Shown piece by piece: positions 25,801-32,234 of a stretch of 64,000 nucleotides of DNA. The position numbers and the translations under genes were made by a program. Position 1 is the stretch's first letter. Every line of letters starts with the position of its first letter. The stretch is from Theristus sp. LFF4_11. Its lineage: Eukaryota > Nematoda > Chromadorea > Monhysterida > Xyalidae. The stretch spans positions 1-64,000 of the forward strand of contig JASANC010005175.1 of NCBI GenBank assembly GCA_030248135.1. Reading direction: 5' to 3'. Under the pieces are notes generated by a model. It did no database searches. It was given only the letters and a program-made list of their open reading frames with translations, and had not been told where the DNA came from.

Positions 25801-28800
25801 TGTATCGAACGCTGTCGCATGTCGATGTTGATCTTCAATCTTGATGGCTGAGAACGCATCCTTGACCGTGATCACTGACAGGAATTTTCCCATTTTGCTC
25901 GCCACTTCCTCCAAAATCCATTCCGATGGGAGCGATTCCTTGTTGCAGAAGCTGGTCTTTTTGTTCAGCGACCTGTAGTCCACGCAAACGTCTAAGTCAC
26001 CATGGTCCCTTCGCACCATCACCAACGGGTTCCTCCACGACGACTTCGACTCTTCAACAGTATCCTTCTGCAGCACCACTTCCAGCTGCTTCTCCAGGAT
26101 CTTCTTCGACTCTGTTGCGTTTCCTCCATTCGGTCGCATCGACTCGGCGTCTCTTGCATCCATCTTGAACTGAAGACCATTTGTGCAACAGCTGTTGTTT
26201 TCTTCCATCAGTTGAAACACGGCATGATTGTCACGACATAGCTGCACCGCCTCCATGCGTTGTTGATTTGTCAGCTTGTCTGCAACCGTCGCTCCATTCA
26301 GCCATCTTTCCAACTTCGCTTTCCTTTCCTCGATCGACAGCTTCGGCACTCCATTGCCTCCGTCCGAACCAGCATCCAACAACTTCGGCATCAGGTGACA
26401 CAAGTTGGTACACAGCTGTTTGTTGTAGCCCGGCAATCTGCAGTACTGGCATTCTTTGCCGTTCGTTCTTACTCGGCCTTCCATCTCAGCTTGCCTCGCA
26501 ACTTGCAGATTACATACCATGGCGACAGCATCAGATCTTTCCATCACTGTGTCTTCATTCAGGTTGCGATTCCACCAGACAGCATATGCGGTGCACTGAT
26601 CCTTGTTGTGCGACTCGTCACCACAAGCAACGCACCATGCCTCCGTGTTCCACTCGTCCGGCAACTTCGCTTCCTTCGGTATCACCATCTCTTGTCGCTT
26701 CAGTGGATCCGGCACAATTCGAGTCAACTTCACTTCGCCGATCTCCATTCCATCGTCGCAGTGCACCATGCAGTTCGTCGGATTCGTCAACAGCACCAGT
26801 CCTTCGTTCTCGTCCGACAACTCGACCAAACAGGTGCTCAGCAGCTCGTTGTTATCAGATGGCAGCAACATGAACGCGTGACTCGCAACCGATGTTTGTT
26901 GTTGTGACTTGTGATGTTTGTTTCCATCTGGTGTTACTTTCACCTTTGCTGTTGTTGTTTCACCAGGCTTTACGGTCACTTTGCCTTTCACAGTCGCTCT
27001 GCCAGGCCTGCCTTTCAATTTGGACTCGCTCTTTGCAGCGTACTTCGGCAACGGGTACCTTCTCTTTTGTTCTTCCGGCATTTCGTTTCCCGTTTTCCTT
27101 GGTCGCTTTGGTCTTTCGTCCATCTCTCCCTCCTTGCGCGGCGCCGCAAACAGCTTGTGATCTTCCCCAGCCATGATGATCTCGTAGTTGTCCGAGGTAT
27201 CATCAATCGTCAGTCGGACTGCAACTTCATTCGTTCCATGTCGCATTCGAACAAGTGTGCGCATCACAGTGCATCGTTCACCGTCGATGTTCTCCACAAC
27301 CATGACCCGATGCAACTTCCTTCCAATTCGGTTTTCGATCTCCTGCAGGCACCATGATGTTATGTAGCTGTCACCTCTTCGCTTCTCGACGGACGCTTGA
27401 CACCAGACTCCTTCTACGCACACCAACTTGTCATCGTTCGCCATCGCAGTGTGCATCTCACATCCTGGGTCGTCCGGTGCATCGCTCCTCCATGAGCTAC
27501 AACCAGCGTCTCGTCTCCCTTCGTCCTGCATTTGTTGGATCTTTTGAACGACTTCCTCCATGGAAAGCTGCGCGCACTCCCTCAGAACACGTTGTTGCAT
27601 CCATTGTTGCAGTCCCTCGATCATGCATGTTACGATCTCCGCGCCCAAGCCTGTCCCATCCAGCATCGCAGTTGTTACTCGGCTAAGAAAATGCACTGCA
27701 CTTTCATTGTCCCACAACATCGGTTGATTATCCGGCTCACTGCACTGCTGCCATCGTCCCTCCGAACAACTAGTCCCTGCACTCGTGCCCTCCATGGCTT
27801 CTGTGCAACTGGTCTGAGGATCGGCGACATTCACATGATAGCTGGTCACATCATATCGGTCCACCATTGACTGATGTTGTTGTCGCATCGGTATCCTTTG
27901 ATCGACATGTGCCCTCCATGGCATCTCTATTACTGCCCCGTGTCGTCGTCGCATCGCTCGTTTCCCTCTCTTGCCTGTGCCCATCGTCGGTTGTTCGCTC
28001 CAATCGATCACACTCAACAGCCGTTTGCAGCAACACAATCCAATCGAACAGCAACTTTCACAGCAGCGACACACTCCACTCGAACACTTCGATCAAATCG
28101 ACGTTGTATCGATCACTGCTGATCCGCAGATCGATTGTAGCTTCGATCGAACAGAAGTCGATTCGATCCTTGAAGTCCCGACGCTTTGATCGATCTGATG
28201 TTGTATCGATCGTTCCACAATCACAGAAGCTTCGATCGACTGCTGTTGTTTCGATGTTTCCAAAATCAACTGTTGCTTCGATCGGTTGGTGTTGTTTCGT
28301 TCACTGAGGCTGCTGTTTCGATCACTGCGGCTGTTGTTTCGTCGAACACAAACAGATCACACGATCCTTTGACGCTTCGATCGTACGTGTGTCGAATAGC
28401 AGCTGTCGGGTGTGTGTGTTCGGACTCTCGGCAAAACAAAAACCAAAAAGAAGCAAAAACGAATAAGAAAAAATTGGATTGATCGTCGCTCGAACGTGAT
28501 TCACCCTGTAGCCGAGAAAAGTCCGAAAACTCACACCACCCGTCACCAACCTCGCTCCTCCACAACCTCAACGACGACGCACAACTGCACAGGAGCTCCA
28601 ACTGCACAGGGGCTCCAAACAGGACGGGCACTCAAACTGCTGACACTCGTCGCTCACAATCGTGTGGTTGGGTGTTCACTTGGATTCTCGGCACAAACAA
28701 AACAAACAAACAAATCTCGATTAAAAACAGCTCCAAGCGAAAGCGCTAAAGTGAAAATACCGCCGAGAAATCCAAAGACTCACTGCACCCAACTCACAAT

Positions 28801-31558
28801 TCTTTCACTTCGATAAGGCGTCCAACTCCACTTTAGCTGCGGTCCTCCATGACCTCGAGCAGCGCCGGAAGAACACAGATGAATTGAAACTCCGCTCCAC
28901 TCTAGCTGCGGTCCTCCATGACCATTCGAGCAGCGCTGGAATTCCAAACTGTAGAATCGCTCCTCTCGACGGATGCTCCAAGGTCTCGACTCGCTCCTTT
29001 TTCCTTTTTCGACTGACGCTCCAATCCCGATGCTTCGATTGTTCAGAAGTTGATCACAGGAGCACCAAGCTAACCGCGGTCCTCCATGACCATTCGGGCG
29101 GCGCAAGAGCTCAACTGCACAGACGCTCCACTCGACGGATGCTCCAAGAGTCTCGACTCGCTCCTTTATCCTTTGCAGCCGGCGTTCGATCGGCGGGACC
29201 TCCACTGAAGTGTGCTCCCCTGGTGTAATGGTTTGTTCGCACTAAGGACGTTTGACCTCCACGCTCCGAGTCCCCGGCCTCGAGCGCCGATGTGGCGATC
29301 TGCACGCTCGGATCTGCTGTCGTCGAGACTGAGTTAAAGGAAATTGGCAAGTTAATTAATTAGGGTTCTGTTGCAATATGCGTGAGTGCGTTGTGTTTGT
29401 GTTGCTCAACTTCAATCCGCAATTCTTTCTCTTTTCTCGTTTATTCGACGTTGGCCAACTCTTTTCCAGAACAGTTATTCGATTAGTTCAGAAGAGAGGA
29501 TAAAACCAGCACGGCAAAGTAAAACAACAGAGTGGCCCAGATAACAACGAAAACAATGCCTTTATACGCAACGATAACCAATGAAAAGAAAGTAGTTGAC
29601 CCAATGCCAAGAAAGTAGCTTAGGCATTCACACGCACTCGACCATGCGCCACATCAGCAGCACAGACTACGGTAGCACGGGTAGGAGTGAGGTTATAATA
29701 GGACATTACAAAAACGCCAAAGAACCACAAACTGATAAAAAACGTTATTGTTCAGTCGCAAAAAGAGCTTTATGCAAGTACTCTATACCTCTATACTTGC
29801 TATGTACCTCTCGTTAAGCAATTTGGTGTTGTTTTTAAAGTTTTTTCATTCATTTTTAAGTGAAACCTGAAAAATTGCAATTGCGTTTCTGACAGAGCGA
29901 GCGACAATCCCATTCCGGTGGCGGAGCGGTTGCGAACGACCTACAAGGTCACCATGGTGACAGCCGCCGTGCCAAAAGGCAGCGGACAAATTGACTCGGA
30001 CGGGTCGAAAGAGCTGGTATATATATCATAGCCCATTTATTCAAACGTGTCAGATCGCAATGACGTTTTGCTTGGGTGCTCTAAAACATGCACTTCTCTA
30101 ATGCAGCGCATCCGCACTTTCAATTTGGCAAATGTCCTTGCGTACTGCGTAGAACAAATGATCACGGCTGGATACTGAAATTCTGCCTGTGCACAAGAAA
30201 AGGCCGCTTTCAAACAGCGTCAAAAATGTCGTCATTTTGTCAATTCCACACGTTCGGAAATGAGAATCCGTGGTGTCACCGCAATTGTGCGGCTTCCCTC
30301 AGAAAAATTCCTGACAATTTAACCAGACGTGCTTTTGTTCGCCATAACAACCGCGCCATCCGATTTCATTGCTATTCCATTCGCAAAAAAATCAGCCGAC
30401 TCATTCGGTTGCAGCAACAAATCGCCGGCAGCCCGTACAACGCGTTCAACATCACCGACTGGAATGATTTCACGAGCATCATCAACGACTTGGACTCACT
30501 GCTGCCGTGCAACGAGCCAGCGGTCAGTTCTATAAAACTGAATAGTGTGTTTGAAAAGTGAACATTTTTACTCCACGGTGTTCCAAAAGTTTTAGTCTTT
30601 GAAAAATTCTGAAAAAATAATCGAGACATGAGCTTCAAAGACAAACAGTTTTGCGTCGAAATTAGAAATATCAATCCAATCAGTGGGAAGCTTCGGGTCA
30701 AAGATGAACTTGGGGTTCAAGTATTCTACCGGAATTTGTCAGGGTCTAAATTTTGGAACACCCTGGAGTAGAACTATTCACTTTTCAAGCACTATTCACT
30801 TTTTATAGAACTGACCACAGGGGTGATTTCGCGCGTCACTGAGACCCAATTTTGTTCTTCAGAGCACGCTCTCAAGTTTAATGCCATTCGGCGTACCAAA
30901 GTTCATGTGTGCATTATGCGTACACTTGTAATCGTTTTGGTACGCAGAATTATGGTTTGGCACTAATGAAGGGATAATGGACTATGGCATGAATTTTGGC
31001 ATGCTGGATGGTAGTGTAAAAAGGAGGAATAGTGTGAGTTATTTTTTCAGCGTGAGGAGCAAACGTTGTGAGTGAAATCGAATTAATTCCTGATGAAAAA
31101 AAACTGGACTGGCAGTTCTTCTCCCGTCAATGTTGCAGTTTTTTGGCATATGGATGAATTTTAGAGGATTTTGGCATTTTCTAGCGTGGTATTACATGTG
31201 TCTCGAATCATGTTCTCTGGGAGCGGTCAGACTAGCCACAAAGCGTTTCTTTTCCGAACACTGTCTACACACGCACTCCCGTTTTACTGTCAACTATGTA
31301 GATCGGAGTCCTGCAACGGCGTTTTGTTTCGTCGGTTCACCGTTTGTGTGTTCATGTTTGTTGCAGAGCAGCACAACTGCGAAGGCGACGACACCACCAC
31401 GCACAACCACGACGCCACCACGCACAACCACGACAGAACGCCCCACTACGTCTACCACCTCGACTTACGGAACAACAACAGCGAAAGCCAAGAAAGTTCC
31501 AGTGGAACTTGCCCTGAAACCTCACCAAAAAGCGTGGTGGAGCTTTTTGAAATTCTGA
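7579..31558 (+). CDS. Secreted protein with three vWA domains and Thr-rich ends
   Basis: Exons: 7579-7624, 7769-7804, 7888-7965, 8359-8438, 8710-8900, 9364-9453, 10021-10129, 10261-10399, 10522-10580, 10844-11052, 16920-17152, 17592-17668, 18269-18453, 18675-18767, 29896-30016, 30415-30522 and 31367-31558. All phases agree, giving 681 residues. MVLAIVAVASGQTTS is a short signal peptide. A Thr-rich linker (to ~55) precedes vWA1 (~57-255, MIDAS DSSQS). vWA2 (~256-423) has ETSEL where DxSxS is expected, so it probably cannot bind metal. vWA3 (~424-617) has a clean DGSGS and FSDGK. The tail is Thr/Pro-rich, likely O-glycosylated, and ends LKF. No transmembrane segment is seen. The role is presumably extracellular adhesion; the ligand is unknown. 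The 5.9 kb intron after 11052 holds satellites, and the 11.1 kb intron after 18767 holds an LTR retrotransposon. Confidence 0.85.
10214..10257. repeat. (AAT)n microsatellite
   Basis: Imperfect AAT repeats directly before the acceptor at 10260, in place of a normal pyrimidine tract. Confidence 0.7.
11215..12237. repeat. 21-bp satellite array 1 (~48 copies)
   Basis: Tandem copies of GTCCGTACCGTACATGCGTAT. Variation is concentrated at two places: ACCGTAC versus AGCGTAC, and GCGTAT versus GCCTAT versus GCATAT. The variant pattern shows higher-order blocks. Because 21 is a multiple of 3, most frames on both strands stay open, so the long frames here are not genes. It lies in an intron of the three-vWA gene. 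Confidence 0.95.
12525..13020. repeat. ~160-bp tandem repeat, three copies
   Basis: Three diverged copies of a unit containing CCGTAGATTTGGAAAAAT, then TTTTTTGCCCCGACC, and GTTCGCAG near the end. Intronic and non-coding. Confidence 0.75.
13090..13985. repeat. ~148-bp tandem repeat, about six copies
   Basis: Six head-to-tail units beginning near CGCTGATCACGAATTTTGGG and containing GAGCAACTCTAGATGCTGAA and CGAATCGGCCGTGGAA. The last units are more diverged. A minus-strand frame at 13710-14018 comes from this repeat. Confidence 0.85.
14066..15102. mobile_element. ~1 kb element with ~145-bp terminal inverted repeats
   Basis: The arms 14066-14210 and 14957-15102 are near-perfect inverted copies, running from ATTATCTAAAAATGCGTGAG inward to the sequence before GCGCCG. 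Each arm has a TATA-like GCATATAAAAGG. No open frame of note lies between the arms. The right arm ends exactly where the second 21-bp array begins. Likely a non-autonomous DNA transposon. Confidence 0.7.
15101..15511. repeat. 21-bp satellite array 2 (~20 copies)
   Basis: Same 21-bp unit as the array at 11215-12237 but a different variant mix: CCGTAC throughout, with GTCCGTA alternating with GTCTGTA. It starts at the right end of the inverted-repeat element. The open frames are repeat artefacts. Confidence 0.95.
15512..16919. other. Intron remainder
   Basis: Unique AT-rich intron sequence of the three-vWA gene with short GTACATTTGG-type repeats at 16030-16180. A 210-codon minus-strand frame (16064-16696) has no recognisable domain and I do not call it. 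Confidence 0.4.
17243..17419. mobile_element. 177-bp MITE with ~65-bp terminal inverted repeats
   Basis: The ends are TACAGTCGACCTTCAAATCA and an inverted copy ending near CTGTA; both arms share CATAGGCAATCA-type and GTGATCA-type blocks. A damaged relative flanks the MITE at 49290-49745. It lies in an intron of the three-vWA gene. Confidence 0.7.
18875..19379 (-). repeat. 3' LTR
   Basis: 505 bp. It differs from the other LTR at two positions by eye: the A of GGATCTACTG versus G, and CTTTTCCAAAACAG versus CTTTTCCAGAACAG. On the plus strand its first 75 bases contain TGGTGTAATGG and CTCCGAGTCCC, which resemble tRNA A and B boxes. Confidence 0.9.
19380..19398 (-). promoter_or_regulatory. Polypurine tract
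   Basis: On the minus strand, AATAGGAGGGGGATAC lies immediately upstream of the 3' LTR, where plus-strand DNA synthesis of an LTR element is primed. Confidence 0.6.
19560..19870. repeat. Homopolymer-rich tract (long A runs with T and G runs)
   Basis: Nearly all A on the plus strand, broken by runs of T, G and C. It lies between the last frame of the retroelement and its 3' LTR. The mix of homopolymers looks like slippage or poor base calling, so its length and content should not be trusted. Confidence 0.7.
19871..20423 (-). other. 3' untranslated part of the retroelement
   Basis: A- and AAAC-rich non-coding sequence between the homopolymer tract and the stop of the zinc-knuckle frame. I see no gene in it. 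Confidence 0.5.
20424..22052 (-). CDS. Retroelement second protein with two CCHC zinc knuckles (Gag-like?)
   Basis: A 542-codon frame with no stop. Two perfect CX2CX4HX4C knuckles are visible: CGVCKHRGHHELRC near residue 37 and CVTCCRPRHGPQRC near residue 437. The region between them has many Trp and aromatic residues (for example DVFKWCRWHL and NWWIQDLHNSLWHYI) and matches no family I recognise. The C-terminus is a charged coiled-coil-like stretch (EEEALERQLEEAW) ending in an Arg/Gly-rich tail. Zinc knuckles of this kind bind RNA in retroviral nucleocapsid proteins, so a structural RNA-binding role is likely. It lies downstream of pol, where env or accessory frames usually sit, not upstream as gag does. 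How it is translated is not clear; a subgenomic or spliced RNA is one possibility. Four CATGGAGG hairpins fall inside it. Confidence 0.6.
   Translation of the reverse strand: MLQENAVEKGNAALQTDRSIDAEIKEAADSKPMEGLTATGMMVAVDDSNRWKRACGVCKHRGHHELRCRMQELKRMEALFLPEQYRVAMGTYWCALPHADDDRMHDKIFYAHGVIGAFGNVPIETLPTGNESEWAITTNKYGEWLKFPDPMYPVDEDNRSKTHGFLVMRAETTILPGGRLTVGQTQAEVILPQYRWKNMSTLSVTQEMRDAVNSATAYAGVGPLRLDALKHDQPERVIQHDPQGFDVFKWCRWHLRVHLQNCEPSECDTFLWDQEYFGAYRDRSTRLSIPVMNRAGEAFVPRLDGDWVFCRQMNWWIQDLHNSLWHYIKQCEASKRGEAERPPEGDPADVLRAQMRPVRSPYQSSRLEQYLSAYSAILRPGLYRSTTMVADGSGATNGSVQQEAIDGSVRQKVMEDHSSSSGGLRERMEAQGLCVTCCRPRHGPQRCPLPGEEEALERQLEEAWDAATPPSGLRGREKAAALERKRELQLAALERYREGWRQLHTSTYDFYLGDVREELAAAARRETNRSRGRGEHDRGGKQ
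22861..23058 (-). CDS. Small charged frame in the retroelement spacer
   Basis: A 65-codon frame beginning MDQAKSADDFNSDEKTNG and ending in ERVDEELEKRSLPDVDG. It is strongly hydrophilic and coiled-coil-like at the end. It could be an exon of a spliced transcript leading into the zinc-knuckle frame or a chance frame. No family recognised. Confidence 0.25.
   Translation of the reverse strand: MDQAKSADDFNSDEKTNGAAGAKKDDPTAVAESPKESEVVGWANCRLRERVDEELEKRSLPDVDG
23818..28074 (-). CDS. Pol-like polyprotein with replaced catalytic motifs
   Basis: A 1418-codon uninterrupted frame. Domains by eye: a retropepsin-like fold at ~216-310 (CQASVEK..GDSYIT..NYEIIMAG) with no D-T/S-G; a basic linker; two zinc-knuckle-like motifs, CVACGDESHNKDQC (~480) and CQYCRLPGYNKQLC (~540, His replaced by Tyr), in an unusual place between protease and RT; a Ty3/gypsy-type reverse transcriptase (~650-860) with CVDYRSLN and DWPTPAKKEELIAF; an RNase H-like region (~930-1040); and a remnant of the integrase zinc region (~1230, GLLYYW). 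In the RT the YxDD position reads DVDR and the first catalytic Asp position (~735) reads Thr. The RNase H acidic positions are also changed. No integrase core is recognisable. The flanking residues stay well conserved, and a frame this long without a stop argues against simple decay. Confidence 0.7.
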   Translation of the reverse strand: MCRCCESCCSIGLCCCKRLLSVIDWSEQPTMGTGKRGKRAMRRRHGAVIEMPWRAHVDQRIPMRQQHQSMVDRYDVTSYHVNVADPQTSCTEAMEGTSAGTSCSEGRWQQCSEPDNQPMLWDNESAVHFLSRVTTAMLDGTGLGAEIVTCMIEGLQQWMQQRVLRECAQLSMEEVVQKIQQMQDEGRRDAGCSSWRSDAPDDPGCEMHTAMANDDKLVCVEGVWCQASVEKRRGDSYITSWCLQEIENRIGRKLHRVMVVENIDGERCTVMRTLVRMRHGTNEVAVRLTIDDTSDNYEIIMAGEDHKLFAAPRKEGEMDERPKRPRKTGNEMPEEQKRRYPLPKYAAKSESKLKGRPGRATVKGKVTVKPGETTTAKVKVTPDGNKHHKSQQQTSVASHAFMLLPSDNNELLSTCLVELSDENEGLVLLTNPTNCMVHCDDGMEIGEVKLTRIVPDPLKRQEMVIPKEAKLPDEWNTEAWCVACGDESHNKDQCTAYAVWWNRNLNEDTVMERSDAVAMVCNLQVARQAEMEGRVRTNGKECQYCRLPGYNKQLCTNLCHLMPKLLDAGSDGGNGVPKLSIEERKAKLERWLNGATVADKLTNQQRMEAVQLCRDNHAVFQLMEENNSCCTNGLQFKMDARDAESMRPNGGNATESKKILEKQLEVVLQKDTVEESKSSWRNPLVMVRRDHGDLDVCVDYRSLNKKTSFCNKESLPSEWILEEVASKMGKFLSVITVKDAFSAIKIEDQHRHATAFDTPNGIEFQHGRLKWTLQNSEEAVARLMEHVVNGVNDDAMIDVDRIIVSTSTFERHKEVLQKVFGRMKDVGLFVDTKKCQLFKDEVRMDGYLVNQKGMFTDPETVRQIQDWPTPAKKEELIAFVAQCSVYCHVIPDYAEIVKPLFDKTQSDGNFEWKDEEQEAFVDLKGTVNSVNHCGTLDRMEPCLIRAFVHDNDVSVRLEQFNGNGLDLISARSRQLTKRETQLDQWEKKCIAVRWGMEAWSSVLKDMEVILVMGEEHLKEVMAQKLLGIANTRDWLSYLARLGPRVALVEEQDLGYRLPMPVEHQQIRLACRDSQRLEQVLDYLEEWAKNDLRSSNLKIVDNLSWRVTIEDPAQHDELQFDAALNGYSTEKWADEYGCYPSIGFEGTKDGDDNVSVRAAVGLVTTTEMTDMDAKAQDDEKQMQLDEQHARRSQKMRSLRNLKRWLQTGGTKDRTNADGLRWRRGFDNCFVKDGLLYYWTPNEDRHRMLLTRNAGMSLLWQCKDREERHRVLRSFWWFGVEQDAIDWSQMDDWNSGTVQQKSEPSECALQRYSRERRSVSDVATANAGYGDPWSSSLPRRPNFDDVPPQNGLCSDGDIDNSENGRTKWTRSNRSDEGTRRAADGGCLARWQRRKRMECCCSRSIVGGSAKCMEARCGCRD
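28075..29186 (-). other. Retroelement leader
   Basis: About 1.1 kb between the primer-binding site and the first frame. It contains three copies of GGTCATGGAGGACC hairpins in similar ~60-bp repeats (28800-29100), and GATCGAT-rich repeats at 28085-28330. No convincing gag frame is seen here. Confidence 0.5.
29187..29204 (-). promoter_or_regulatory. Primer-binding site
   Basis: On the minus strand TGGAGGTCCCGCCGATCG begins one base after the 5' LTR. TGG at its start would pair with the CCA end of a tRNA. I cannot say which tRNA. Confidence 0.65.
29206..29710 (-). repeat. 5' LTR
   Basis: 505 bp, near-identical to 18875-19379. On the minus strand it begins TGTAATGTCC and ends CACTTCA, and it is followed by the primer-binding site. 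It should contain the promoter for the element. Confidence 0.9.
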
Positions 31559-32234
31559 ACATGTGAAAAGAAATCAGTTTATGTTAGATTGATGTAATGC
31601 GGTATCTTTCGTTTGAAGAACGTGAATTATTATTCTTTTCAAGCGTGTTTTGACTGATAATCTGTTGCACACACCATAAACACACCAGCAAACATAATAT
31701 GCAACATTCACGTGTGCGTGTGAGCCTGTGTGTTTGTCTGGAACTGTGTGCAACATCAGCTCAAATTACGTGCGAATCGAAAGTACAAGGTCTTCACGCA
31801 CAACACCGAATGCATTGCGATATATTTAGGCGACAAAAGACAATTTTTTATGAACAAATGCCCACATTTAGCAGTTTATTTCGACGACGTTTGGGATAAA
31901 TGTGTTAGCGAATAAAAGTTCTCTATTCTATTCATTGTGAGACTTGATTTTGCGAAAACAAAATAAAACTAACGAATAAATTCAAAAGATAAAGTTTTTT
32001 TAAGGTCAATGACTCAAAAAGAAAACCACATTATTTGCAAAACTCGGTTCATGAAAAAGTGGCAAACCGCATACAACGTTGAGTGGGAGCAGCAAACAGC
32101 TCGTTTCGGTGTAAACAAAAATATGATCAACGATATTTCAACAAAATATTCTATGTCAACAAAGAGATCAACAGTTTGCTGAAAAGTTTTTTGCGTGCAT
32201 GATGGTCGGCCACACAAAAGGCGGTTCAAAAAAC
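31559..32234. other. Non-coding stretch after the three-vWA gene
   Basis: AT-rich 3' flank of the three-vWA gene. No further coding exon seen. Confidence 0.4.

Larger units (their letters stand above)
20765..29088 (-). repeat. Dispersed family of 17 hairpins with loop ATGGAG
   Basis: The octamer CATGGAGG (CCTCCATG on the plus strand) starts at plus-strand positions 20765, 20807, 21821, 21950, 22323, 23841, 25053, 25083, 26250, 27487, 27555, 27789, 27913, 28845, 28913 and 29081. In 15 of the 16 the bases around ATGGAG pair for 3-5 bp with different sequences: GCGC/GCGC, GGTC/GACC, GTGC/GCAC, GCTC/GAGC, TGCC/GGCA, GAC/GTC and others. At 27555 the stem is TTCC/GGAA with loop ATGGA. A 17th hairpin (26345-26358, GGCA/TGCC) has the same loop closed by A-T. 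About 12 other ATGGAG words in the element have no such stem. Confidence 0.75.
18875..29710 (-). mobile_element. Complete LTR retrotransposon, Ty3/gypsy-like, antisense in an intron
   Basis: Two 505-bp direct repeats (18875-19379 and 29206-29710) bound the element. Read on the minus strand they start TG and end CA, and both are flanked by AAAA (18871-18874 and 29711-29714), a 4-bp target duplication as expected for this group. A primer-binding site and polypurine tract are at the right places. Internal order on the minus strand: leader, pol-like frame (28074-23818), spacer, zinc-knuckle frame (22052-20424), A-rich 3' region, LTR. The element lies in the intron between exons 18767 and 29896 of the three-vWA gene, opposite to its transcription. 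Despite its young LTRs its enzyme motifs are replaced (see the pol entry), so it probably moved with proteins from another element. Confidence 0.85.

Noticed and set aside
28780..29205. 141-codon minus-strand frame as a possible gag
   Set aside because: It is made of ~60-bp leader repeats and has no capsid or knuckle motif.
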